DNA from: Rodentolepis nana
Taxonomy: Eukaryota; Platyhelminthes; Cestoda; Cyclophyllidea; Hymenolepididae
Assembly (NCBI GenBank): GCA_900617975.1
Contig: UZAE01000492.1
Location: forward strand, 1 to 22,297
Direction of reading: 5' to 3'
DNA length: 22,297 nucleotides
Below the pieces are notes generated by a model that did no database searches, was not told the DNA's origin, and saw only the letters and a list, made by a program, of their open reading frames with translations. A program made the translations under genes and the position numbers. Shown piece after piece: positions 1 through 21,203 of the stretch (position 1 is its first letter; every line of letters begins with the position of its first letter).

Positions 1-134
1 GGGGGGGGGTATTATTATCGAACCAGACCAAATAGCAAAAATTTTCAGTTTTGTCGGCTTAGGGGCTGGGATACTTTGTTCCAACTAAACAGAAATATCT
101 CTACTTCGCATGCCCTGCGACCCGAAATTTTCAA

Positions 135-444
135 GGTGTGCGATAGACTTACCCCCACGTGGTGCACCATGGCAACGTATACTCATGCGGCAAAAAAGTC
201 TATTAACTGGAAGTTGACTTCTGACTTACACACTGTATGTCGTTGTCAACTTCTTCCACAGTGCTCACCTCAACTTTTTTTTCTACCTTTGTGTCTGTCT
301 CTTTTACATCTTTAAAGCACTCTTCTGTTCACCCTCCCCTCTCGAATTTTTTCAATTTGATGTTCCTCTCCCTCTGTGAAGCCTGAAGTCAACTAAAGGG
401 CTAATGATAACTATCAAAACGCCTACCATTTGATATAAATAAAT
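135..444 (+). repeat. short retroposed repeat (SINE-like), copy A
   Basis: Full-length member of the family repeated through the window. Head GGTGTGCGATAGACTTACC, then CCACGTGGTGCACC, a pyrimidine-rich middle, CTCTGTGAAGCC, and the tail GGGCTAATGATAACTATC ending in ATAAATAAAT. No clear target duplication is seen. Confidence 0.85.
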
Positions 445-1488
445 GTTAACGAATTAAGGAAGTCGGAAAACCTGCCGATTTTTCTGTAACCTCAGTGTGT
501 ACAAAAATTAATTTAGACCGAATTTACAATTTACCTTCCATTGACAATTAAATCATGCACCGTTACTGCAAATTCTATTATATATTTTAAATTACATTAG
601 GCGGATTAACAGGCCCTAGAGTAAAGTATTAATTTGAATTTGATAAAAACCTTTTGCAAAATCAAATTTACCACAACCAAAGGAATGAATACCTGAGAGA
701 AATTAATCTTTTTTTATAAAATATTAGTCAGTATTGGACTTCCTTACTCAATTTTGATAACGCCACACACAAATCACATCTTGACATCTATGTCAATGTT
801 GATTTCTGAGCAGACGGTCAAGGTACTCCTGACGTCTAAGTTACTAACTCTGAGTCTCTTACATCTGCCTATGTAATTTTCTCGATAGACTACCATAAAC
901 ACACTTTGACCTATTCCGTCATAGTTTCTTTAGAACATCTGACGAAACAATTGCGTATTTTGACATTACTATGTCAGATGCAATTAAAGAATAGTTTTTT
1001 TAATGATTTTGGGGTGGAAGATATGCTGAACCAAAAAAATGCTTGCAGTGGGAAGTATATTCCGTATACAACAGTCGACCGATCAAGATTCGAGTTAGCT
1101 TGTTCTCGCGTGAAGGAAAGCAAACAACGCGATGGTGTTTATTTGGATAGTGATTAGCGGTACGGGCATTATAACTTCCCATTTTCGAGAAGTTAATATT
1201 TTTTGTCTGCAATATTGCTACTGGAAGTTTTATTCTATTTATCCGACAAATTGAGCTTTTAGATTAGCGACGGTTCCCAGAGCACAACAGCATCACAAGA
1301 TTACCGTAATGGTGGGATTTAAGTCAAAATTGGTCGAGGCAACGTTCAGTCAATTTATGCTCATTTAATAATTAATTAACGATTAATTGTTAATCAATTT
1401 GTTATCGGATAAAAATTTTTCATTTTATCTAAAACTTTGCTTTGCTTGAAATGGTCATCTATAGCCTGTAGGTTATGATAACTAACAA
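445..1488. other. no gene recognised
   Basis: AT-rich sequence. An 83-codon open stretch ends at 1157 (plus), without homology or splice support. A 7-bp inverted repeat, TAACTTC/GAAGTTA, sits at 1172-1195. Nothing else stands out. Confidence 0.5.
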
Positions 1489-1491
1489 AAA

Positions 1492-1804
1492 ATTTATTTA
1501 TTTATTTCAAATGGCAGGCGTTTAGATTGTTATCATTAACTCTTAAGCAGACTTCGGACTTCTCAGAGGGGAGTAACATCATAGTGTGAAAAAATCGAGA
1601 GGGTAGAGGAAGGAAGAGTGCTTCACAGATGTAAAGAGACAGATGGACACAAAGGCAGAGAAAAGGTAAGATGAGTACTGTTAAACTGGTCAATTTTGGC
1701 ATAGAGTGGGGTCATGGTAGTTTGAAGTCAGAAGTCAACTTTTTGCCGTATGAGTTTACTTTGCCCAAGGTGTACCACGTGGAAGTAAGTCTATCGCGCG
1801 CCCC
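1492..1804 (-). repeat. short retroposed repeat, copy B
   Basis: Complete copy in reverse orientation: (TTTA)n tail at 1492-1506, the CAAATGGCAGGCG end, and the head GTCTATCGCGCGCCCC reversed at 1790-1804. The head palindrome CCACGTGG is intact. The flanks are only vaguely similar, so I call no duplication. Confidence 0.85.
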
Positions 1805-1805
1805 C

Positions 1806-3089
1806 TTTCAAAGAAAATAATTTTAGGTGATGTCAAACTATTAAGTTTTCTTTGTAATCGAAGAGCTTTAAAGCATATACTTGTGAGAAGGAATGGAGAG
1901 CTTCGATTTTCACAATTTACCAATCCAGTTTGTTCTCTATTTAGCTCAACCTCATCGATATGCCTAATCATTTCTACCGCCTTAAGTTTTGATAAATTTC
2001 ATCCCACAATTGCTAACTCAACATTTTGAACGACTCAATGGAAATAGAAGTTGCGCAACTGAAGACGATGATAACCATTGCGTTTGCGGAACAGTATTGT
2101 TATTGATGATACAAATGAGCTGCTTCATCTTTTGTGTGTGTGTGTGTGTGTGTGGAAGGCAAAAGGCTCACTAATTCCGCAATAGCTTTTGAAAGCATTA
2201 CAAAGTTTTGCTCACGCAACATTCACCTTGAATAATTCAAGAAGAGAGAAGATGTCATGATAAGGTGATAAAGCAAGTTTGAAGTATCTGCTCTCCCCAC
2301 ACCCCTCCTTTCTTCTCCTTTCAAGATTGAGAGGGTGTCTGCATGAATTATGCAGGTAAAGTGGGAGAACTTTCTACTCATCACAAACTGTCTATTTTAT
2401 GCAATCCGATAAGAAACAATATATAGCGCAATGAACTATGTCATTTCCCCGACGAAACGGTATTGAAATTTTGAGTTAGACGCAATCTCAAATATTAATT
2501 AGGCATCAATATTATGCTAATGCTAATCAATCTATGTATATATATGTATCTTGGATACAAGGGGCGAGAGTATTGGGATTGTATGCTCAATCATCCCAAT
2601 TAAAACATGGCTAAGTAGCACCCAACCTACTGGCAATAAGGTGATTCATATCCATAAGGATCGATCCGGGTGTGTCAAATTTGAAACACTACAGCCATTT
2701 AGTATTAAAAACGAGCACAATATATTTGGAGATTAGTTTATTTAGGGTTTATGTCACATTTTTTACTCATCTGGTCAACAGTAACATTTTTCTTGCTTCT
2801 ATGCTGTAATAATTAGACAATTAGAAAGTTTGTTAATCAGTAGATTTAGCTCTATTTTGCTTTTATATTTCAGGTGCTCGAGAACTGCGAAATAGTTTTT
2901 AACTCAAAAATTTGTGTAAAGGCACATATGTTTCGAATTCGATCCTCCATATAAGATGAGCTCAAAGCCAGCCAAGTGTATTGATTATTTGGAATAATTG
3001 ATCAATAACTTTAAACACCCTCGCGAGAAATTTGCCGTTGAAACCTCGGATCCGTGATTATAATGGCTAGGATTTAACGACATTTTTTA
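1806..3089. other. no gene recognised
   Basis: Apart from the TG microsatellite, only short open stretches with no recognisable motif are present. AT-rich. Confidence 0.5.
2133..2154. repeat. (TG)11 microsatellite
   Basis: Eleven uninterrupted TG units between TTT and GGAAGG. Confidence 0.95.
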
Positions 3090-3327
3090 TTAACCCTTTA
3101 ATACCCGAATCACTTTTTTTTGAAAAATGTACCCAACTGTACTCACGCGTGTCTCACAGCAGAATGATGCCGCCGACGTGAGGAGTTTCGGCGGTGTATC
3201 AGGCGAGAGCTACATAGACGTATTGAACATGTTGCAAACGCCAATAGCGTTTTGTGTTTCGAGTCGATTACCAATGGAGATTATTTTGAAAGAGGATTGC
3301 ACAGTCCTAAGAGCGTTCAAGGGTTAG
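3090..3327. mobile_element. possible piggyBac-like miniature element
   Basis: TTAACCCTTTAATACCC at 3090 looks like a piggyBac end with its TTAA target. About 230 bases later GTTCAAGGGTTAG gives an imperfect inverted match (CCCTTGAAC) next to TTAG, a one-base variant of TTAA. The interior is GC-rich for the region and has a 66-codon open stretch from 3127 without recognisable homology. The end match is weak. Confidence 0.35.
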
Positions 3328-3822
3328 TATGAAGGCCTATCGTCATTCTTGAAAAATAAAGAGAGTCTAATGGGTTCTTGAACGGTTCGTTCGAAGTAGC
3401 TTCTCTGATAAAAATAAGATTTACTTAAGCCTCTGTTCATGATCATTGTGTATATTTTTATCTAACTGATCAAGACAACCAATCTAACCACTAGGCCAAT
3501 AGGTAAAACTAAATTCTTTAATAATTCCTCGCCTTTTTAGACTTTTCAAATCTTGTCAAAATCTGCACTATCTCCATTCCCAAATTAAGCTGTAATTTTG
3601 ACTAAGTAAATTGCTCCTTGCAACTAGGAACAAGTTTCACCAATATCGGTAAACCCACACGCGAAAATTTATTTTTAAACAAATTTGCATTCCATTAGAG
3701 TATGAATAATCCAGACGCGTGGATTTTTCGTCCTTGACAAGAAAAGGCACTGATCATTGAAAATGCCCACCACAACGATTTTACACGTCCATTCGTCGAG
3801 CCTATTTAATATTGCTCTTTAT

Positions 3823-4144
3823 GGGGCGTGCGATAGACTTACCTCCACATGGTGCACCCTGGGCAACTTATACTCATACGGCAAAAAGTCTATCACCTGG
3901 CAGTTGACTTCTCACTTCAAACTACCATCATCCCACTGTATGTCATATTCGACCACTTCAACAGTACTCATCTTACCTTTTCTCTGCCTTTGTGTCTGTC
4001 CGTCTCTTTTACATCTTTGAATCGCTCTTCTGTTCCGCACTCCTCGGCTTTCTGTTACTTTGAAGAAACTTCCCTCTGTGAAGCCCGAAATCAGCCAAGG
4101 GGCAAATGATAACTAACAAAACGCCTACTTGTTTGAAATAACTA
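3823..4144 (+). repeat. short retroposed repeat, copy C, with target duplication
   Basis: Full-length copy starting GGGGCGTGCGATAGACTT. Flanks 3808-3821 and 4145-4158 are the same 14 bases (AATATTGCTCTTTA against AATATTACTCTTTA, one mismatch), a target-site duplication. The palindrome has decayed to CCACATGG, a CpG-type change. Confidence 0.92.
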
Positions 4145-4159
4145 AATATTACTCTTTAC

Positions 4160-5250
4160 CATTTTAGACAGCATTTCTACTATTAGGTCGTGGTAAGATC
4201 ACCAATTATTATTTGTGCAGTGGCCTTTTTCTCATTCTTGGTGTTAGAATATTGGACATTATTGTAAAATTTTACGTTTTAATATAAAGTGGGCATTTTC
4301 AATCTCAAATTAGTTCTTTTGATTACAACTTCTTATGACTTATGCTTGCAATGCGCCTCTCAACTAAATAGGTCGGTGGTGTGTATTGTGTTTTGAACTT
4401 ATAAAGTACTGGATGCAGACTTTCCTCTGTTAGGAGGCTTGTGAACTATTGGAGGGTGGAAATGCTGGCGAAAGCCAAGATTTGTTCAAGGAAGCTGGTA
4501 TTCAATGTAGGCGTTTCAACATGCCTAAATCCGACAGGACCTTTCTTCTTAATAGTAGAGAAAAAGAGGTGCCAATGAAAGATTTATTAAAGCAATAGTA
4601 AATACTCTAAATAAAGTTGGTTATAACAAATGAACAATTATCAACGAATTTCGATATTAGCTATTATTCCCCCGTCAATTAATTACCCATCAAAGCCGCC
4701 GAAAACTAGTAATTAGACACTTCCAAACTTACCTCTCCTAGAAATATCGATTGGACGAAAGAAGTTGAGTGTCGATGCTAGACGAATCCTAAAATAGCAA
4801 TCAAAATGAATTCAGCTTGGTTAATATACTCTATTCGGCTGAAAGAACAATCTATTTGGCAAATTTTGGCCGTTCATGCCAACACTAATAGGTTCTAGTA
4901 GTGACAACTAACATTCATAGTTAATATTTGACGGAAGAACATCAATTCAGAGTCTTTATAAACCATTCCATATGCCTGCGACTTTTTCCTTCAGTTTCCT
5001 GAGTGTGCACTAATGAGCTTCAAAAGTTTGGCGAATGAATTGACGAGAGTACAGGTGCACCCAAATATTATCATTGAGGGGCTTCTTTAGAATTATCAGT
5101 ACTATTAGATTTGGATTTCGAGTTGCAAGCCAACAAGGATGTTGATACCGAGAAATTGGAAACAAACTAAGGTTGTGACTAGTACGTCAGCTTGCACGCC
5201 AGCAGGATAACAAGTTCGACAAGGTCACTTTCTCTCAATCCATGCACTCA
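4160..5250. other. no gene recognised
   Basis: AT-rich intergenic sequence between short repeat C and the presumed 3' end of the CDKL transcript. A 25-codon open stretch at 5013-5090 (MSFKSLANELTRVQ...) has no support as an exon. Confidence 0.45.
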
Positions 5251-5259
5251 GTGGGTTGT

Positions 5260-5265
5260 TTTATT
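5260..5265 (-). terminator. candidate CDKL polyadenylation signal
   Basis: This is the first AATAAA on the minus strand downstream of the TGA, about 510 bases away. It would give a 3' UTR of about 0.5 kb. Nothing else supports it. Confidence 0.3.
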
Positions 5266-5771
5266 CATATCTCAATTTGATCTCCATCTTATATTAGCCT
5301 GCCTTCTTTATCAGGACGTCCCTAATACAGACCTATTCAGGATAAGTTTTCTTCCTAATAGTCACACAAGTCCCAACAGAACATTCGCAAAAAATACATT
5401 TGTTAAGAGCATCAAAAATTTACTATTGAGGTGGAGATTTTGGTATGTTTAAATGAGTAAGAAGAGGGATTCTCTGGAGCTCCACTGTGGCGCAATTGAT
5501 ATGAACGGGTCCGCTTTTGCTCTAAGTTCTGCACCATGCCGGTCAAAATCGTTCATTTCAGTAGTAATGCATCTTTGAGAGGGATAAAAATAAGCACAAG
5601 CAAGTTCTGTGCAGTGTAAATTTAGAGGAAGTTGGGAAGGGTGCATATTGAATTGGGAAATCAGGAGCAAACTGACTTCAACATTTAAGTGATGATTCGA
5701 TGAAGGGAACAAAATAAGGATCTTTGATGCGAGGAGAGGGTTTAACTGCGAAAGAAAATAACTATCGATAG

Positions 5772-15915
<10,144 letters not shown>

Positions 15916-16184
15916 CTGTAAGAGGAATAAAAATGTGAATTCAGCCTCTTCCATTGGTGAAATATTGCTGGAGTTAAATTAAATCTGCATTTAAGGTACA
16001 AAATTGCTTAAATTGTATTGGTCTTAAGAATCGATTGAGAGAAATAGACGTAAACTTATTTACAATTATTGTTAGGAATGGTTTAAATAGGTCGATCTGG
16101 TTTTTGGCAAGGATTAAAAATTGAAAGCTCCTTCGAGGTTCAATTCGAAGTAGAGGTAACAATGCGAATTATTCCAGAGCAGGT

Positions 16185-16340
16185 ATCACTCTCTAATCCA
16201 CTGCTTCAACTCCTGGGGATGCACCCAATCAGATTCAGGGCGTCGCCCCAGTTGGTCGGTTGACATGGCGACCGCCTATAGCCGCTATTTTCTTTTCTCT
16301 GCTATTGCTTTCTCCGGCTAAAGTATCCGTGAGTCTGGCC
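16185..16340. other. GC-rich island with facing start codons
   Basis: Markedly more GC- and CpG-rich than its surroundings. The minus strand has ATGTCAACCGACCAACTGGG starting a 26-codon open stretch (MSTDQLGRRPESDWVHPQEL...), and the plus strand has ATGGCGACC overlapping the same CATG. It lies about 300 bases upstream of CDKL exon 1, so it could be a promoter or 5' UTR region, or an old repeat fragment. I do not recognise it. Confidence 0.3.
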
Positions 16341-17306
16341 TCCTAACTATGAAGGCGACCTCAGCGTTGTTTCTTTTTTAGTGTCACTACCAATTTTGTT
16401 TTTGCAATCTATTCGCAGTTTTGGCTTTTCCATCCATGTAGGGGGAGGGGATATTTAAAGTAAAATGTGGTTTCACATATTGCTACTTTTTTTGAGTTGA
16501 ATAAATTACATTAAGTTTTCAAGTATATTGCACCTTATGCCCACACCAACAATACATCCATTCTCTAAAGCAAAGCTCAAATACTTTTTCCTTGTTTTCA
16601 AGAAAGTTTACACACAGTGCACGTGGATTCTATATGGCATTTCGTATTATTCTTTACAATGTAGGCTTACTCTAAGAAAGTGACCTCTGATTTTCATATT
16701 AGGCTCAGAGGAGGCATCTTTGTCCCCATAATTTTTTAAAATTCTTAGCTCTGGGGATCCGCTTATAACAATTTGGCCTATATTGCTAATTATTCTGATC
16801 GATGACAGTTTCCAATTCGTGAACATCAGGCTGGCGAATTAACTGAACGGTGTGCATCCGATGGCCAAATCAGCGAACCAGCTCCATTAATACTAACCGA
16901 AATAGATCAGGATAGATAGCTAACAGTGTTCTAATAGAAAAATTATAGACTGGCATTTCGTTATCAAAGTTAAATTTTGAAAAATATGTACAATGTGACT
17001 TAGAACCAAATTCTACTAATTAAATGCATTTGTCTGGATATCCCTTTTTTAGTGTAAAGGGCAATGATTCATTGATTCCAGCCGACCATGGTGCAAAGAC
17101 ACATCGACTTAATTAATTAAATAAATAATTATTAATAAAATTATTGCCCCGATGTACCGACTCTTGCCGTTCTATAGCATTGTTTGGTGATTTAAATTGT
17201 CAATTTAGCATATTCCAGTGCATGACATGAATATTTTTAAAAAATGATTTAGTATTTTCATACCCTGTTAGAAAATATCATAAATATGCAATTATATCTC
17301 TTATAA
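16341..17306. other. no gene recognised
   Basis: Mostly AT-rich. A coding-like stretch on the minus strand at about 16790-16890 (FGHRMHTVQLIRQPDVHELE) is interrupted by a TGA and has no family I can name. Confidence 0.4.
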
Positions 17307-17318
17307 TATTATTATGCC

Positions 17319-17641
17319 GGGGTGTGCGATAGACTTACCTCCACGTGGTGCACCCTGGGCAACGTATACTCATACGACAAAAAAAGTCTATTACCTGGCA
17401 GCTGACTTCTCACTTCAAACTACCACGACCCCCTCGATGCCATATTCTCCCACTTCCACAGAACTCACCCTACCTTTTCTCTGCCTTTGTGTCTGTCTCT
17501 TTAATAACTGTAAATCACTTTTCTGTTCCCCACCCCTTGACTTTCTGTTACTTTGATGTTCCTCCTCCTCTCTGTGAAGCCCGAAGTCACCTATAGGGCT
17601 AATGATAACTATCAAAACACCTGCCATTTGAAATAAATTAT
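17319..17641 (+). repeat. short retroposed repeat, copy F
   Basis: Full-length copy with a clean GGGGTGTGCGATAGACTTACC head. Possible 12-base duplication TATTATTATGCC (17307-17318) against TATTATTATTCC (17642-17653), weakened by its low complexity. Confidence 0.88.
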
Positions 17642-17653
17642 TATTATTATTCC

Positions 17654-18331
17654 TAGGCTAATTGGGAAACTTCGATAGAATGTGTATAAAATGATAGCAA
17701 GGCTTTGAGGAGTAGTATTAAATTAACTTGATGAAACAGTTACAGTACCCACTTATTACATCTGTGAACCCAAAAGTTGCACTAAATTTTTTATTTTGTC
17801 ATAAGAAAAATCTATTGATATTAATAGGGTTTACTTTCAGAGGGTCCCTTCTCGTTGAAAAATTTTTTACCGATTTCATGCATTCGCGTGTAGCGGCAGG
17901 AATTTGCCTTCATATTGATGTATGGCTGGCCACATAATTAAATCTAATTGCTTACAAGTCTAAACTGAACCTGGAAATTGACAAACAAATATGACATTTA
18001 CGTGCTGAAACACACTCTTTATGTGAATACCGGCGGTGAAATGCTTCCAAGATTCAAATATTGTTGGAATTTGATCGCTTCCTCATAGTTTCTTAGCTTA
18101 TTATACAAGTTTGCTATTCTTTTTTGTTAGTTAAATACTTTCCATAATTAAAAATTTTAAAGTGGTCCTATTTCCTGGATAAATAAAAATTAATATTAAT
18201 TAAGACTCGCTGAAGGCTTGAGATCTAATTTCACTATATCCGTATTCGTTTAAGGAGCTTCAAACGAGATATGAATTTGCTATGCAACATTTATGAATCA
18301 GAAATTTTCTTTCCTTCAAAGCTTTATAATT
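17654..18331. other. no gene recognised
   Basis: AT-rich spacer between copies F and G of the short repeat; no motif or splice-supported reading frame. Confidence 0.5.
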
Positions 18332-18346
18332 ATCACTTCGAAGGTA

Positions 18347-18654
18347 TTTATTTATTTATATCATTAGCCCTGGAGCTGAATTCGGGGCTTCACAGAGAGG
18401 AGGAGGTGAAACATTAAAGTGACCAAAAGTCGAGATGGGAGACAGAATTATGATTTACAGAGGTGAAAGATGCAGACAGACACAAAGGCATAAAAAAGGC
18501 AAGATGAGTACTGTGGAAGGGGTTGAATATGACATGCAGTGGGATCATGGTAGTTTGAAGTCAGAAGTCAACTGCCGGTTTATAGACTTTTTTTGCCGTA
18601 TGAGTATACGTTGCCCAGGGTGCACCACGTGGAGGTAAGTCTATTGCGCACCCC
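18347..18654 (-). repeat. short retroposed repeat, copy G, with target duplication
   Basis: Reverse-orientation copy. Flanked by 15-base repeats ATCACTTCGAAGGTA (18332-18346) and ATCACTTCGAAAGTA (18655-18669), one mismatch. It lacks part of the GCCTGCCATTTG segment next to its tail, so it is a slightly deleted variant. Confidence 0.92.
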
Positions 18655-18669
18655 ATCACTTCGAAAGTA

Positions 18670-19190
18670 ATTGGCGGTAGAATTTAGGTGTCAACCACAA
18701 ATTGTACATCGGCACTCCTTCGAATTTGAAATTAAACACACTGAATTTAAACAGTTCTGGGCTCGACATTTTTTTGCCTGAACCCTCGTGATTACACGGC
18801 TGTTTACGGTGACTTCAATCACGAAAAGATGTAGTCGCGGTAATTGTAAACCAAAGTGCCCTAAAAACTGTAAGAACTGTGCGGAATATTTTTTAATTTT
18901 TTTTATTTTGAGACTACTTTTATTGTGAATTTGTTGAACCTAAGGTTAAATGATAGGTTTTCAAGTATTTAGAGTAGGAAAGTTCGAACTGATGAACTGA
19001 ATAAGATGACGCTTTCCCAACCCCCCCCCCCTTTCCCCTGAGGTACCCGATTCGCTTTTTGTCAGGACAACCATTGATCATAAAATTATTTCAAATCTTC
19101 ATTAGAGACTATAGCCAAATGATCATTCTGCCAAACTCCTGATGTGCAATAATTGGGGTAGAATCGCTTACCATCAATTCTCTGATTTCC
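18670..19190. other. no gene recognised; poly-C tract
   Basis: Spacer between copy G and the LINE fragment. It contains an 11-base C run at 19021-19031 followed by TTTCCCC. Confidence 0.5.
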
Positions 19191-19194
19191 AAAA

Positions 19195-19775
19195 CTGTAT
19201 CAGTTACTGAGAGAAAACAACAAAACAGTTGCTGTACAATGGATCCCTGGAAACTGTGGCATTAAAGGCAATGAGCATGTTGACGCACTTGCTAAGAATA
19301 GGATCACAATTTTGCAAGACATAGGCCGGCCCTGTCTTTCCACACAATGAAGACTTTAATCAGGAGAGAATTCAAGACCCCAAGGTGCAACAAGCTTAAA
19401 GCTCAAACAAAGGAGAAACAGTAGACAGTGGCACTCTCCGACATAGCTGAATGGCCAAGAATCGAGACTGTTGCCGAGTTTAGACTACGTACCGGACATG
19501 ATTGTCTGGCGAAGCACCTTCAAAGAACAGGAGTATACACTCAGACAACATGCCCCCTATGTAACCTACAGGAGGAAATGTAGAAGACCCATCTGATTCA
19601 GTGTCCAGCCCTAAAGACAACGACGGAAACACAGAGATACTGGGGAAGTCAGAAGGCAACTAATAAACTACTATAAGCTGTCTTAAAGCCTTAATATATG
19701 TTCTTCCCCCCTCCCAAGTCAACTAAGGGGCTAATGGTAAATATCATAAAGCCTGACAATTGAAATAATTATAAT
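19195..19775 (+). mobile_element. LINE fragment: RNase H and CCHC end, broken
   Basis: 3' part of a non-LTR retrotransposon. Translation gives VQWIPGNCGIKGNEHVDALAK, the C-terminal block of an RNase H domain. After a frameshift near 19345 come FRLRTGHDCLAKHL and the zinc motif CPLCNLQEEM...THLIQC (C-x2-C...H-x4-C), ending at TAA near 19675. The His of the usual PGHxGI is Asn here. In-frame stops at the QTVALS site (TAG, 19421 region) and after EEM (TAG, 19577 region) look like TGG/GAG decay. The untranslated end shares AAGTCAACTAAGGGGCTAATG with the short repeats. The RNase H plus CCHC order is typical of I/Jockey-like LINEs. It is truncated at 5'. Confidence 0.88.
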
Positions 19776-20119
19776 GATTTCCTATGCGAAGTTTTTTTTA
19801 AATTTGCGCTTACATTGCTCAAAAATCAACCTAAACATATTTGGAGGTTGCAATGGCTTGGAAACTATTGAATAATCGCTCCAAAACAATTATCTGAGTT
19901 ATTTTTTAACCTCATGTTGAAGTAAATCGTTGTTTTGCTTGTCTATTCTTGTCTTTAAAATGTTATCTTAGACAGAGAAATAGCGTAACATTTTATCCCC
20001 ACTCGGTGAAATCATAGTGGGGAGATATCGGTTATAGATTTTGTGCCTGAGTATTAGGTAGATGCTGTTATCAACTTTATCCGTATTTCTTACAAAATTG
20101 GTGACCCTGATATGAAGAT

Positions 20120-20607
20120 TTATTTATATCAAATGGCAGGATTGATGATAGCTACCACTGGCCATTTGGTTGACTTCGGACTTCGCAGAGAGGAGAAACA
20201 TCGAAGACACCAAATTCGAGGGGTGGTGGGGGCAGGAGAGCTATTCAAAGAGGGGAGGAATATCAAAGTGAGGCTATCAAGCAAATATAATACGGTATTT
20301 ATTTATTTGTTCTAAATGGCAGGCGTTTTGATAGTTACCATTAGCCCTTTTGCTGACTTCGATCTTCATAGAGGGGAGGAACATGAAAGAGAGAAAAAGT
20401 GAGGAGGGGAAACAGAGGAGTGTTTCACAGATGTAGAAGAGACAGGCAAGCACAAATGTAGTGAAAAGGTAAGATGAGTACTGTGAAAGTGGTTGAATAT
20501 GATATACAGTGGGGATGTGGTAGTTTGAAGCCGATTTATATACCTTTTTGCCGTATGAGTATACGCTGCCCAGGGTGCCCTATGTGGAGGCAAGTCTATC
20601 GCACACC
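20120..20607 (-). repeat. composite short repeat H (full unit plus extra 3' ends)
   Basis: On the minus strand it reads as a full-length unit (20607 to about 20297) with an ATAAATAAATA tail. A linker of about 25 bases follows, then a repeated CACTTTGATATTCCTCCCC piece, then a second 3' portion to 20120 with its own tail. A single 14-base duplication, CCTGATATGAAGAT (20106-20119) and CCTGATAGGAAGAT (20608-20621), encloses the whole array, implying insertion as one unit. Confidence 0.85.
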
Positions 20608-20621
20608 CCTGATAGGAAGAT

Positions 20622-21188
20622 AAAGTGAATAAAATTCTTCTTTGGAATGAAACTGATTAACAAATCATGGGATTTGGAAATTAGGAGAGTAAAGCGCAAC
20701 TACATATGGAATGTAGAAGATTGAAGTAAGTAGATCCAACACTAAGAGGTAAATATCAGAGATAAACATAAGTGGTGAGCAACATCTCTACAAATTAACA
20801 ATTTCACGCTGGTAAAATATTTAATTGAAAGATGTCACGATGTGCTGGTGATTTGTATTGTACATTATGGAATCGTATTTTAATTTCCATTACTGAACCA
20901 TTGATAATGGATTTATAATCTACGTAGATATTTGCTCCAATTACCGATGTCAATATTAAATTTCACTAATAATAAAGATGATTTGATCGATTTATTAGTT
21001 GTCGTAGTTAGAATAATCATGCCTATAACGACAGCGAAAGTCGTCGTAATATCTTCATCAAAGAAGTGTAAACAAACTGACATTTTGAAACGTAGACGTA
21101 TTTCGTGTGTTTATATACGATATATCTATATGTATACTTCTCAGTAGGCTTTGAATATAAGCCATTTATATAATTATATCTTTCGTAA
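20622..21188. other. no gene recognised
   Basis: AT-rich spacer between composite H and truncated copy I, with only a short unsupported open stretch near 20932-21147. Confidence 0.5.
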
Positions 21189-21203
21189 AATAATTACCAC
21201 TAC

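Noticed and set aside
906..1157. 83-codon open stretch on the plus strand
   Set aside because: No recognisable family, no splice or promoter support. Random open frame in AT-rich DNA is likely.
2870..2970. tRNA-like TTCGAATTCGATCC segment
   Set aside because: No acceptor, D or anticodon stems can be paired around it.
17314..17596. Overlapping 80-83 codon open stretches
   Set aside because: Both fall within short repeat F, and similar frames occur in other copies. They are translated repeat, not genes.
18829..18890. Cysteine-rich stretch CSRGNCKPKCPKNCKNC
   Set aside because: Stops lie just upstream and there is no start codon or splice context. Too short to support a peptide gene.
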